NCBI GenBank assembly: GCA_030248225.1
Contig: JASANE010021275.1
Coordinates: 61,453-125,452, forward strand
Origin: Trileptium ribeirensis
Taxonomy: Eukaryota > Nematoda > Enoplea > Enoplida > Thoracostomopsidae
Length of the DNA: 64,000 bases
Direction of reading: 5' to 3'
Of the stretch, positions 13,301 through 28,300 are shown piece by piece (the first letter of the stretch is position 1; each line of letters opens with the position of its first letter). The translations under genes and the position numbers were made by a program. The notes under the pieces were generated by a model. The model searched no databases, was not told the origin of the DNA, and worked only from the letters and a program-made list of their open reading frames with translations.

Positions 13301-16300
13301 TTGCTCCACCCTAGTGCGGACACACTACTTGCCTTATCATTCAAGCGCTTTACTATCGACCCTGCCTGTGTGAGCGAAATTTAACTGCCTGATTCTGGTG
13401 TCCAAATTTTAATTGAGCCTGACCAAGTAGTTGCTAGTGGCTTTCGTCGATCCTCAACATCCGCACCTGATGGGAGTATCTGCCACTTCCTTCCGATCAT
13501 GCTTTACTTGCTGTATGTTTGGGTTTAAAACAGCTGTGTTGCCTAAAACCAAAACGCCCATGCGGCTCGATGCTTCCAAGCTGAGAAACGATGCTACGTA
13601 TCACGAGTTTCAAGCGGCTGTGGTTAGGGCATGCGTTAAGCTTAGATGATGAGAGGCTACCCAAGCGCATTATCAGAACCAGCGCCGTACTGGGGGAGCT
13701 GGTGGTGTCTACAAAACCTGGAACCAGTCGGTTAAGCCGTTACTTAAACGACACATCCGACGTCCGCAAGTATGTGGCAGTGGATATGCTGGAAAGCAGT
13801 ACCTGGAAGCTGCCTCAAACTCAAACCGTACGCAGTGGAAGCAACTTGTTCAAAACGTAATTCGTGGATGGAGCCTATATCGCGTTGGTCAATGATAGAA
13901 TGAAAGTCAAAATGAAGTTTTAACGAACACAGTAGTAAATAACATAATTCACTGTGTATTAACTTGTTAACTGAAACAGAGCATTCAAAGTTTCCACTGG
14001 GGGCGCTAGGGGAAAAGTGTAAAAATTCTTTTTTGTCTGTCACTGTGACTTATAACTGATCTTTCGTTAGATCGAATTTGACAAAATTTTTGTTCAATAG
14101 CAAAAACGATGACGATGCGTCATTTCCTTAAACCTAAGAGCTCCGACCAATGATTTATTTTGCTATCTACAGTCCAACTTCAGACATGTAATATTGAGGT
14201 TTGCTGTATCCGTTTTTGTCAGGACGATCATTTTTGATGCCACCTCAAAATACTAAGGCAAAAACAAAATTTACCTGGGGAAGCATGATCTTCATTTGTT
14301 TGCTTGCGTATTGTGCTGAATGCGCCAAAAAAGTCTATGTAGGTTTTTGAGTACGCTGTATACGAAGGTTTGGTGCTATAAAATCCAGCACGATAATTTC
14401 ATGCCTTTTCAAAGGTTTTAAATGCATTTATGGTCGACGAACCAGATTTTCAGAATATAGCAGGTCTTTAGTTGTTTGGTTATGTATTGCATCCAGGATA
14501 TTGAGGAAGGTCTATTATAAGTTTTTCGCACGGTGAATACGAAGATAAGTTGCTTCTGCCTTGGCGAATTTTTTGCTAAAACAAATCTTAGTCTAAATTT
14601 AATGCGATTAATGGTCCGTACATACCAAAGTACGCGTTTGACAACATCTACAACGTTTATGGTTCAATATGGTTTAAATTCTTCATATTTGCCGTTACCG
14701 TAAATAATACTATTATCTTGCAAGCGAGGGTAAAACAGAGAGAGAGAGCATGATTTCATCTTTCGCTGTGATTATGTGCAACCACCTGTTTCAGGTTTTT
14801 GTGTGGTGTACATGCCAGCCTAAATCCTCTGGAAACTGTGAAACTTCATAATACTGCTTGTCCACTGGGGCACCAATTATGAGGAAGCATGCCACATGTT
14901 CGAATATGGGGCCCCCAGACTCTTTGTGGGACGTCCTCCAGGCTGCCCCTTTGTTCAGACATTATAATGACGTGAACTTAGATAGATAGATAGATAATAA
15001 GCAATAGTAAGAGGGCAAATACAAAGGTGTGTAGACTCTTATAGTGGTCTTTTACACTGCCCCCTTCCAATTTTAAATTTCTTGTATTTTCATTTTAATA
15101 CTTATCTGTATTTTTGCTGACATAATATTTAACTATACTTATCCATCAAGTTGTTCAAATCTTTTTGTGTCTTTTATAAACCTTATAATTTTTTTGTAAT
15201 CTGGTACTACTGTATCCATTGTTGCCTTTCCATATATTATCGCCCTCTGTGTATTGTAGTTGGTACATCTAAGCAAGTAGTGTTCCACTGTCTCTGTTTC
15301 CGATTTGCAGACTGGACATACATCTGTGTCTGACAAACCTATTCTGAATAGGTGCTTGTTTAACAAGCAATGTCCTGTCAAGATTTGTATCAATAACCTG
15401 GTTCTTTCTTTATTTGATATGCTTAGGTATCTTGTTAGCTTTTTGTTTACCTGAGGCAAAAATATCTTTGTGTTTTTGCATGTTAAACAACTATCCCATC
15501 TGTTTTTGAATTCTTCATTGCACCAGTTATCTATTTTGTATTTCAGATGTCCATATGAGACTGGTAAAGCTGGTTCTACACCTATTAAAGCAGTCTGTGC
15601 TCCTGTACGAGCTAGTTCGTCTGCCATATCGTTTCCATAATTCCCACTGTGGCCTTTAATCCATTGCAAGATTACTTCATTATTTTCAGCAAGTCGTTTT
15701 AGATTTCCAATGCAGGCTTGTACCACTTTTGAGTTTATCCAGTGATTGCTAATTGCTTTTAGTGCTGATTGACTATCTGAGTAAAAAACTATTTTCTTTC
15801 GTTTGACTCCTCTACCCCTAAGGTAATTCGTTGCTTCATCTATTGCATTCACTTCTGCTTGAAAGACTGTAGCCAGTCTACCTAGAGATATGTGTCTGTG
15901 GGCTTCGTTTTCAATGTAAAAGCCTGCGCCTGTGCCTTTATTCATTGTAGATATCATGTCTTGTTTAGATCCATCTGTGTAACATGCTATATCTACATCT
16001 TTGTGAGTGTTTCTGTTATTACCTGTTATAGTGAGCCAGTTAATTTTATTGTTAAATTGTTTAACAATCAAGTCAATAGGCATATTTATCATTGGTATTC
16101 TTTCTTTGGCAACCTTAGTTATATCTATTGATTCTTTTGGTTCATCTACCCATAAGCCGTAGCTCTTCAGTCTTACATAGTTTAATAGTGCTTCTTTGAA
16201 GATTACTATATCTAGTGGTGGTATATTATGTATTACCTCCAGTGCCGCTGTTGGAGTTGACTTCATAGCGCTAGATGCACTGACAAGTATTATTCGTTGT

Positions 16301-19300
16301 ACACTGTTGAGCAGTTTTAATGATTTGTTAATCATTGCTCTATGCCACCATATTACGCAACCATATAACAATTTTGGTTGAATAACAACTTTATATAGCC
16401 ATAAGATCGTATTTGCCCTTAATCCCCATGTTTTTCCTATCATAGTTCTGAAACACATAAAATGTTTGATAGCTCTATTGCATGTCCATTCTATATGATT
16501 TTGCCAGTTTAGTTTATAGTCATTTGAACATCTACGTAGTCCATGCCACCAGTTAAATTTTGGCCTCCTCCAGCTCCCCCAAGTACTAAAAAATGAAAAA
16601 TTATATTTTTCACCTAAAAGTGTGCGAATATTTCCCTGTGGGGGCAGTAGGAATGTAAATTTACATAATCATAATTGTAACCAGTTTTTAAATTTCACAC
16701 CGATTTGACATTTGCTGTCAGTTGCATCATATTACAGTAGCCCAGTTTACCCGCCTAGACGAACTGTGGGAATACCCCCAGTACACGCTCCTGGTCTAAT
16801 TTTAGTACTTTGTGGAAGCCAGCTGAAGACAGACTATATTCTGGAAATCGAGTTAAAAGACCCGAACCCTGTTGCTAACATCTGAAATGGCATCAAATAT
16901 TCATTCTGGACTGTACATTCCCTGCCAGAAATGAGTGCTCTTCGTTTGACGTTCGTTTAAAAACCGGTTTAATGTGTTCGATATTTAATCGAACGTGCAA
17001 ACGAAAAAATACTAGAAATAAAAATCTGTTAAAAATGCTTATGTTGCTTGAACTTGTCATATATATATATATATATATAATAATTCGCAAATAAAAGAAT
17101 TATTTGTGGAACAGTAATAAGGGCTTTAATGCCGAGACATCATTTAGCTTGGGATTGTCGTGTCTAATATGAAGAGTTTCTAGTGTGCGTAATAAAGCTT
17201 CAGAATTGCGAATGCGTTGGTCTGAAACCGTTATCATAGAAAAATTTTCGGCTCTAAGTGTCGTGTTACAGGTGGTACCATGTTGGAAAATAGCAGAATT
17301 CGCGTTTGGGCGTTGTTCAACTTTTTGCCAGTTCTGGCTGAAACTCCAATATGCTCAGAAATCCTTGTTGACAGATGTCGGTAGGAACTACCGATGTAGT
17401 CCGCTTCATAAGCGGAACATGAGTACTTATAGACAACAGAGGACTTCAGAGCATCCGGAATTTTATCTTTGAAGCTGAAACAACGCCCAATTCTTTTGCC
17501 TACTTCAATGACTAAGCGAAGTTTTAGATTTGGAAAAGCCATATTAAAAGCTCGGCGTATGCTTTTCTTTAGACGATGCGTGTACGGTCCAACATAAGGA
17601 AGCTTAAGAATGCAAAATTTATCTTCAGGACCATCAGTTTGATCGGTATCCCGATGCGATGAACTATCCATTACCGGCATTGGTGACTGTTGGGAAGTCC
17701 ATCTATTAAAAAAGGTCTTAATGTTTTTGTCAATAAGGTTACTCGGAAACCCGTTGCTATTAAGCATTTTGCGTATAACTGAACCTCCTGATGTATGATA
17801 CTGAAATCTGGAACGCACGATGAAGCAAGCAATTTATCAGGCCCGACTTATAACCCGGAAGAATGAACGAGTCATATTTCATCGTGAGCCCTGTAAAGCT
17901 TGCTTTCCGATATGTTGATGTTAAGAGCCTTGCCATTGAATTTTGATATTTTAACGTCTAAGAATGAGATCTGGTTGCCCAGCTCGGTTTCAACCGTGAA
18001 CTTTATGGTAGGATGTTGGTCATTGAGGTATTGAAGGAAATGCGTGCACTGTTCTTGGTTCTCGAACATAGTGAGAGTATCATCTACGTAACGCTTATGG
18101 AACGACGGTCGAAATTCATGAGGACGGGAAGCCAGCCATTTGCATCCAGCTTTGTTCATGAATATATTGGCGAGAGTGGGACCCAGCGGTGAGCCCATAG
18201 CGACCCCTTCAATTTGTTCATAAAGAAGGCCGTTGAATAAGAGCTGGACGTTTTGCACACACAACCTGATACATTTAATTAATAAATGTACCGGACGTGG
18301 TGAAGTAATCTCATTGTTAGCAACTGCGTCCTTAATCATTTCCAGAGTTTCATTGATTGGTACGTTAGTGAAGAGCGCTGTGATATCAAAACTAGCTAGA
18401 AATTTATCCCACAGTTCCGAATTAGTGATTTGGTGGGCAAATTCAAACGAGCTTTGTATGGTGTACTGATTTTTTGTAAGCGGCTCTAGGAGCGGGATCA
18501 AGAATTGTGCTAGCTTATGCATGGGAGAGTTGATGCAAGACAAGATCGGTCGCAATGGAGTGTCTTTCTTGTGAATCTTAGGAGAGCCGTACAGAATCGG
18601 AGGGCGGGAGCCTGCAGCTAGTAATGTGCGATACTAATAAGCATTGATATGTTTGCCATCTTTGAACAGGTTGATCAGTTTATTAACATTACACTCAGTG
18701 CGGACTGTTGACAGGTACGGATCCTGGGGGCGAGCTGTAGCAAAGTGCACATTGTCATTGAGTATTGTCAACATTTTGCCAACATAGTCAGTCTTATTTA
18801 AAAGCACTATGCCCTTGCCCTTATCTGGAGCAGTGATAACCAGATTATTGTTGGACGAGAGTTTTTTGATGGACTCAAACTGTTGTGTGGAGAAATTAGA
18901 TGGTTGTTTATGCCTTTTAAAGTTGGTTATAGCAGTGTCCAAAGCGCTGAGGATATTGTTGACAAAAGCGAAATCTGGTCGAACAATCTGCACTTTACGA
19001 CAAGCATCCTGTAGTAACAACTCAACCCTGGCATAAACCGCAATTTGATCAACCCTATTGTGAACAGATATATACAAAGTCCAGACCCTTTTGAAGCGCA
19101 GATATATCAACATTACTAAGTTCCACGTCAGACTGATTGAAAATACATTCAACGCTACCAGAAACATTATGACCGGTTGCTAACCTATTTTGAAGCCGCT
19201 GTAGTTTGCGGAGATGTTTGCTCTGATTGAGATCGAGAATTTTGACACTGAGCCAACGAATATACGTAGAAACTATATACCAGTCAATATAGCTAATGGC

Positions 19301-22300
19301 ACTTTTAAGGGCCAAATTAGATTGCTGGAAAAGTTTATATTGTATAGCGCAGGTTCTAGTATGTCTCTTAATTTCACTATTGAAGATTTTGTTGACAAAA
19401 TTAGGCCAGTTGACAATTTTTCTGATGATAGCCTGGTTGCGTATTCTGACGAATTTTGGGGTAATATTGTGGTCTACGCAGTGTCTAAGGAAACTGATAT
19501 GAGCTAGATATTTGTTGAAGCTGAGCAACGCTTTTTTACTGGATTTATATAAGTTGACTACACCTTGGTTGTATTTTGTTCTAAGACTCGTGATGATGCC
19601 AGTTGGGAACTGTACCGAAATGAGACGGTTGATGGCCGTAAGTGCTAGTTCATATGTTCTCAGTGCCATTAGCTGTAGAAACACTATAATCACAACCCAG
19701 TTTATTGATGAAGAGCCAAGTTTATAACGGAGGTTGTAATGTAAATGAAACGTTAAAAGCACTAAAATAACAAGTCAAAAACACCCTGGTCGTGAGTTCC
19801 GACAGCACATATGTATATAATGTACCGACTTACACAGACATGTAGAAATGCGACCGAGCGTAGTAAAAGCGAATGCTATTGAGCAGGTATGCAGTTATGC
19901 GCCAGTAAACTTAAAATGCGCCCAGTCATAATCCTATTTTGCAAAAAGCGATCGAGGACACTATCCGTTGTTATGAAACAAAATGCGGTTTTGCCATCGA
20001 TTTTTCGCGAACGATATTTAGTCGGATTTCGATTTCATGTCGCAAAATTCAATTTTGTGGCCGAACTAAATACTCATCTGTTTCACTTCATAGCCGAATG
20101 GCTCAATAACTTTTCGAAAAGGTGTCTTTGCACTAGCCAACATTCTTGAAATACATCGACCTAGTCAGTTTGACGTTCCAAAACACATTTGCTCGTTCGT
20201 CAACATGTAAGCGGACATGTTCGCGAACCTCAACTATACCCTTGCACAAATTGGTTCGCGCACAATAACATTCGTTATCGCGAAAGCAAATAACAAATAC
20301 AATTTTTACAAAATCAGAAATTTTGTTGCAAAAACGGATTTGGATATAAATTCAAAACTCTCAAATAATGTGTTCGCGAACAACAAAACACGCTCTTCTG
20401 TTCGCGAACAATCACGTTTAATATTCTAATTAAATCTCGCATAAGTGTTCGCGAACAACAAAGCAGGGTCGTTTGTTCGCGAACAGTGAGTGTGTTGCAT
20501 TATTCGAATTAAATTAGAATAAATGTTCATACCTCATTCATGTTCGCGAACAGCCATGGATACGCGCTGCGCAACTTAGTCTGCATGTTTGTTCGCTAAC
20601 AAAATTTGAGGTCGGGTGCTATATATACTGTTCCCGAATGACAAGTCTCGAATTAAAATTCTCTAAATGTATGTTCAACAACAACCTAACAATTTCTATA
20701 AAATGTTCGGTAACATAATTCATACGCTTTGGAGCTCGTGGCAAAAATGTTTTTAAACAGTTTCAAGATGGATATGGGATCGCCAAAAAACGTTCGATTA
20801 CCAATTTTTTTTGGAAATGACAAAAGAGGATTATTGCTGGGCGCATACAAAGTTTAGTCTCGCATTAACCGAGCAACGCAATGCACAGGGCCGTATAAAA
20901 ACTAGCTATTGAAAGAAAAAACAATAAGCGCCAAATCTAGATGGTGAATAAAAAGTGAATCAAAGTAAATACCGTGTGCTGTATTATAAGCATAGCGGAC
21001 CACTAGGGCTATAGCATGTAGAAAAGATACCAGATGCGACTGCAGTAGATAGGCAAAGTAGACAGATTAGACCGCGCCTGAAGCAACCGATCATTAAACT
21101 ACAAAATAGCAGACATTATTTACATGTGAACATTGCCACTCTTGGAATCATTAAGATCGTTGTTGTTTGGATATATGTCAACAATATCCGCAGCGCTTTG
21201 GACACTGCTATAACCAACTTTAAAAGGCATAAACGACCATCTAATTTCTCCATATAACAGTTTGAGTCCATCAAAAAACTCTCGTCCAACAATAATCTGG
21301 TTATCACTGCTCCAGATAAGGGCAAGGGCATAGTGCTTTTAAATAAGACTACGTTGGCAAAATGTTGACAATACTCAATGACAATGTGCACTTTGCTACA
21401 GCTCGCACCCAGGATCCGTATCTGTCAACAGTCCGCACTGAGTGTAATGTTAATAAACTGATCAAGCTGCTCAAAGATGGCAAACATATCAATGCTTATC
21501 AGTATCGCACAGTACTATCTGCAGGCTCCCGCCCTCCGATTCTGTACGGCTCTCCTAAGATTCACAAGAAAGACACTCCATTGCGACCGATCTTGTCTTG
21601 CATCAACTCTCCCATGCATAAGCTAGCACAATTCTTAATCCCGATCCTAGAGCCGCTTACAAAAAATCAGTACACCATACAAAGCTCGTTTGAATTTGCC
21701 CGCCAAATCACTAATTCGGAACTGGGGGATAAATTTCTAGCTAGTTTTGATGTCACAGCGCTCTTCACTAACGTACCAATCAATGAAACTCTGGAAATGA
21801 TTAAGGACGCAGTTGCTAACAATGAGATTACTTCACCACGTCCGGTACATTTATTAATTTTAAATGTATCAGGTTGTGTGTGCAAAACGTCCAGTTCTTA
21901 TTCAACGGTGTTCTTTATGAACAAATTGAAGGGCTATGGGCTCACCGCTGGGTCCCACTCTCGCCAATATATTCATGAACAAAGCTGAATGCAAATGGCT
22001 GGCTTCCCGTCCTCATGAATTTCAACCGTCGTTCTATAAGCGCTACGTAGATGATACTCTCACTATGTTCGAGAATCAAGAACAGTGCACGCATTTCCTT
22101 CAATACCTCAATGACCAACATCCTACCATAAAGTTCACGGTTGAAACCGAGCTGGGCAACCAGATCTCATTCTTAGACGTTAAAATATCAAAATTCAATG
22201 GCAGGCTCTTAACATCAACATATCGGAAAGCAAGCTTTACAGGGCTCACGATGAAATATGACTCGTTCATTCTTCCGGGTTATAAGTCGGGCCTGATAAA

Positions 22301-25300
22301 TTGCTTGCTTCATCGTGCGTTCCAGATCGGCTCCAATTTCAGTATCATACATCAGGAGGTTCAGTTATACGCAAAATGCTTAATAGCAACGGGTTTCCGA
22401 GTAACCTTATTAACAAAAACATTAAGACCTTTTTTAATAGATGGACTCCCCAACAGTCACCAATGCCGGTAATGGATAGTTCATCGCATCGGGATACCGA
22501 TCAAACTGATGGTCCTGAAGATAAATTTTGCATTCTTAAGCTTCCTTATGTTGGACCGTACACGCACCGTCTAAAGAAAAGCATACGCCGAGCTTTTAAT
22601 ATGGCTTTTCCAAATCTAAAACTTCGCTTAGTCATTGAAGTAGGCAAAAGAATTGGGCATTGTTTCAGCTTCAAAGATAAAATTCCGGATGCTCTCAAGT
22701 CCTCTGTTGTCTATAAGCGCTCATGTTCCGCTTATGAAGCGGACTACATCGGTAGTTCCTACCGACATCTGTCAACAAGGATTTCTGAGCATATTGGAGT
22801 TTCAGCCAGAACTGGCAAAAAGTTGAACAACGCCCAAACCGCGAACTCTGCTATTTTCCAACATGGTACCACCTGTAACACGACACTTAGAGCCGAAGAT
22901 TTTTCTATTGTAAAAGTATATATTATATATTGTCCCATATTTCAGCAAAATATATACTTGCGTATATAATTAAACTAGCTAGATCTATAAACGATCATAT
23001 TGTGCACTCATTTCATTCTAAATACCACTATGAAAAAGCTAACCATTTTACTGGATTTTTGTAGTTAAAAAGGACAAAAAATTGCCCCTTGGCTTCATGG
23101 GGAAAATTTTAGGGGTCATGGCTTCAGACTGTGCGAAAAAACTATGTGTACAACCAATGACATACAATAAAAATCTAGTACAGAGGCTTACTTTTAACGC
23201 TTTGAGGTGCCCAATAACCACTGCTCAATCCTGTTGTTGAATAGTTCGGTGCAGCAACATTTGTAACCTAAAGCAAAAAATTAGAACTTCCGGAATGTGA
23301 TATTACTGCAGGTTGGCCGCCACTTCGACAATGTTAAATTCATGGTGATACAAGATTATATGGCGCTAAATGCAGGACCATAAATATGTTTACAAACCAC
23401 TAATTTTCTATCCATTTTAACCGTAAAAAGGTTCAACGGCAGAATATTTGAACCTGGCAATATTTCTGCATAAAGACGCTCGGCAAGAACCCGATGTAGG
23501 TACAGTCTCCTTACAAATATTGGGAGAGTATATCGTAGCTCACGCTAACACAAGTTTGTCCAACCAAGTTAAAAGCAAACACTTGATGTTGGAAGCGAAA
23601 TCCCAGCTATCGCGATGTTTCATATCGCAGTGTTGCCGGCGAAATGCTAATTACCTACCATAAAGCTTCGCGCTGCAGAATTGAAAACAGAATCCAACTA
23701 TAGCTAGTAACTCTATCGAGAATGCAGAACGTAGTGGTAGTAAAGCATAGGCACACCTACGATTTTTGCGTGCACAGCCAATCAGTTCTCGATAACATAC
23801 ATCCATATGCTAATGTGGATATCACACAATATCGCACAAGTTAGAACAAAACTAACACCGGCAATAAGTTTCCCGTACCTCAAAACCCCCAAGTGCAAGC
23901 CATCAGCCCCCAGGACGAAACAGTAACATTAGGAATTTTGGGTCGATGAACCATGACGGAGCTATACATCCGTACCTACAGACCCATGGATCGCAGAGCA
24001 AAATCAACACCAGCAACGGCTTTGCTATGCCGAGGAGCTCCAGAAGTAAAACTTTTCAACCACTCATGAGGTCAGAAGAAATTTGCCATACCTCAAACGC
24101 CATGAACCGGATCCTTAATCGAAAAACAAAAAAGAGGCATCGGCATTTATCATTTTACTATGAAATAAAACCAAGAGAAAAAATTCGAAAATTAAGATAA
24201 AAATGGACACCCACATTTTGACTCATGACCCCTGAACCAGACCCCAAATCAAAAAACGCTCGGGGGTGTACACGGTAAATCGACAATGTCGGTACGAATA
24301 AGCCCCAGATCATGAAATTCGGTTAAATCGTTCCCGTTATGGCCGATCACAAACACGGAATTTAAAAGACTTCACCCCTGCAACACACAATCTCCACTAC
24401 GTTCTCATGATGTTCATGTTACACAGCAGGACTCATAATCTAACTACAATGATACTTCATGTTACAAACTTGTAAACGGAATATTATATTTTGACTTTGA
24501 GTATCCAAATAGCAGTGAATAACCGGAACCGAAATTTACCGGAACCAGCAACCAGAACCGTCCATTTAAACCGGATCCGGAACCTGCTCTTCGAAATTTA
24601 TATATTAGTAAAACAGATGATGGAAGAAATGAAGGTATAGTGGATTTAAAATGCATTAAAAATAACTTTTACATTAAACTTAATGTATTGCGGTGGTATT
24701 GTTGCCTTTCTGAAACTTTAAAGAGCCTGAGGAAGCTAATAATGTTTATTTATCGATCAAATATGTCCGTTTTTGTACATTCAGAGCAAAGAATGTCTTC
24801 CACTATATATACACCATTGCGTATGCTCCGTCAAATCGAATGTGTTTACAAAGCTTGGAGCGTAGAATACACACTTGCGCTCTGTCTCCAGTCGCCTCCC
24901 TTTACTGCACATACGTTTGTTGCATGTTCTTCTGTGCGAAACTTAAAATTATTGGTTTATATGATTCTAAGGGAAAATGATAGATAGAAGGTACTTTTCT
25001 GATCAGTGGTCAGAGACACTGTTTAGGCTAGCGTTGGACAAACAGTGCCCGTCAGTTAGATCATAATGATAATAACTTTCTAATCAGAATGCTACAAATG
25101 AGACACACTGTGATGCTGCTCGCACAGTTTCAATAAATACAGTTCATTGCCAAGAAATCAGTTTCTAGCTGCGTTGCAGATAACGTTAGTTTACTTCAAT
25201 TTAGACTGATTTACCAGGTTTACAATCGCACTGGCGGGTTCTTGACGCAATTTATGTTAGCCAAGCATACCCTAAGTACTTCTGCGTAAGCCATACTCTG

Positions 25301-28300
25301 TTACCGAGTTGGACCGGTTTAATTCAAACGTATCCCACAGACTTCTGGATGTGTAAAATAGCTGCTACAAGCATCGACCTGGCTTTGATTTAACAAACTC
25401 CTGCAGGTTATTATGAAAAATTCCTGCTTAAATTATGTGCCCTACTTACGTTTCACACGGCAAATTGGTTAGTTAATCTTTTCTTTTGTTTGGTTGTATT
25501 GGAGCTTGATCATTGTATAATATATATTACATATGTTTGGATTACAGAATGAAGTAAAAACGTGGAAAATTTTAAACAAAACTTTTAAACCGGAATTCCG
25601 GTTCCGGTATGGTTTTTGCCCTTTGCCGGAACCGCAACCGGAACACGATTTTCGCCGGAACCGGAATTCCGGTTACTCCCTGCCAAATAGTTACATGCGC
25701 AAACAATTTGAATCTAGCCACAGTATTCTATCCAAAATAAATACTATTTGAACATGCGACACGCGTGAGAAATATCGATTTATCAGTCTTTTCACAAAAT
25801 TTAATCAATTTTTAGACTCATTCTTAATTTCTTCCAGGGTTTATCTGGTTTATTTTTGCGACTCAGTGTTCTTCAGGACTTTTCTTGGATACGACCACCA
25901 TGTTACTGCTACAAAAACTACGCTATATATACCATCGATGGACTAAATCGCTTCCAAGAAGTATACTGAAGTTCGAAATCGTAAACACACAAAAGGGCAA
26001 GGCTACTAATTTTTACTCTATTTATAAGCAACAACCATTCGCAGTTTCAGGGACTCTCGGTGGGCAACGGACAACCAACGTGGAAAAATTGCAAACGGAC
26101 AGCAAAACTTGAGTTTCTAGACTTTGTTACGGGATATCGATATTTCTGAACAACTGGACGCCAGAGATGCTAGGTTTGGATAAAACGCAGCTCAAATACT
26201 GCTAAATAGCAAGTTTGACCCAAAATCCGGGCCTAAATATCCAAATCTGAGCAGAGTGTCAATCTGGGGGATTTTCAGAGATCCTGGGTTCCCGAGTAGA
26301 ATGTCCAAGAGCTATCTGAGCCTAACTGGACCCCACCGATGCGAGGTTCGGATAAAATATAGCTCAGACGCCGCTAACTAGAAATTTTGGACCAAAAAGT
26401 CCGGTCCAAGTTAAGTACCTAATCGTGCCTAAATCAAACATCACAAACACCTAGCTAGACATTTGGCCCTTTTTAGTGAATTGTGCAAATTGCACAAGAC
26501 ACCATTTTCCAAATATATATCTGGTGTCACGATTTCCAAAATATCCGCCTTATTTTTAACATGGTCATCGGAGAAGTACAAAAAACTTCTAACATGAAAT
26601 TTGTGAATATTTTCCTGGTTCGCGAGGTATATTGACGGCCTTACATAGAGTGTGCTGTCAATATATGTTGTCCATATTTGAAATGGGATATTATCATGAT
26701 AGAACGCCTTGCGACAAAGTTGCATTTTACAGTGAGGCATTGGGAACACCACGACAGGCTAGGATACTTTGGATTATAAACGCTCCAAACTTGTCGTCGA
26801 AGCGACCTTATTTTGGTCTATAAAATGTGTCATGGACGAGTGGTCGATAAACTTTTCTCGATAAATCGATAAACGATTTCGATAACTTTTTTACGCAAGG
26901 GTGTCAAATCAGTCGTGGTCACAACATGAAGTTGGAAATTCGGGACATCCCTGGCTGAGAGTTACGTCACAACTTTTTCGCACATCGCGTCGCGTGCGGC
27001 TGGTACAGCCATCCGTCCTTTCGACATAGTCAACGCGCCGTCATTGGCATCGTTCAAGCATCGGTCGTATGCATCAAATGTGCTATCACTGTAATCCCCA
27101 GTTATTTGGTTTTATAATCGCTCTAGCTTCAAAAAAGTGATGCTGAATCTCCTCCAAATTGAAGACTGATGATCTGACAAATCACCCAAGACTATCTCTC
27201 AAGCCAGAACCGCGTTTATTACGATCAGTCCGACAGGGGACGAAGGTATAGATAAGGTATGGATATTCATTCAAAAGCAGTATATACATCGTGAAAAATG
27301 ACCAAACCCGGACCTGCATGCCAAAAAATAGCGAAAGGCCAAATTCAGTAGAAGAGTACTTCGGTAATTTTGAGTTTTTAAATAAAAACCAATTACTTTG
27401 ACGAGCAAAATTACTTTATGTTAGACATGACTAGGTCAAGAAAAAATAATTCAAAGAACAAAAAATTTATAGTGCACGTCGAGAAAATTCTACGTCCTGT
27501 TTACCGAATTCGATCCACATGTGACGGTTTTGGCCATAACTCGACTCAGCTTTGGAATATCACGAAACCATGAAAACATTGTCATCAATGGCACATGACG
27601 CGTCAACTGACTTAACTAACTAACCTTAGCACTATTTTGCAATTGCGATGACACGATAGTAATGGGTGGAAATAGCAAAGGAAACCTCCTGAAGCCGGAA
27701 GTTTTGTTATCTCAGAAATCTTTAACCAGATCCGGCAAAATGAGACAAATTTCGGCTCATTTCCTTAACATATCAGCATCAACCATGTAAAGCTATTTAC
27801 TGGGTAACAAGGTCTAACAACATATTTCTATGGCTTCATTAGTTCTACACACTATATATAGACTTCTCAGAAAGCGGGTCGAACCAGGGGCTCGTGGCTT
27901 CTCTTCGAGGAAGCAATAATATAGTGGATATATTCCTCTACAAAATAAACCAATTAAACTCATCAGCGGTTGTGAAGATAGTACTGTATTCGCTTTTTTG
28001 TGCCATGACCAAATTCAAAAACCCGTCTTGATGCAAACCAGAAACGTATATATTCACGATCATAGCGGTTGAAGTATATACTCTACAAAATGATACCAGA
28101 AACACCTTGAGCGGCTGGGAAAATAGTACCTTTTTCGTGGAATTTGTGCCATATGAGCTTACATAAAGCACCTGAGGTTATGGACATAAGTAGAACATAC
28201 GTAGCACAAAATTTCAACCGTCTCTAACTTTCGAAAACCTGTAAACAGGCTAGCCTAGCCCCCATGATCTGAGAAAATTTATAACTAAAAATGTGCGAGG

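Larger units (their letters stand above)
11590..23191 (-). other. zfr intron 3, 11.6 kb, transposon-laden
   Basis: It holds the roughly 170-bp tandem repeat (12018-12410), a LINE remnant (13430-13860), dispersed repeats at 13975-14150 and 14216-14290, a truncated RNase H LINE (14981-16550), an AT microsatellite at about 17059-17079, two Penelope-like copies (17230-19762 minus, 21170-22970 plus) and the TGTTCGCGAACA cluster between them. No host exon was found inside it. Confidence 0.8.

Noticed and set aside
19214..19727. Plus-strand ORFs over the Penelope-like copy 1
   Set aside because: Antisense shadows of the element's N-terminal coding region.
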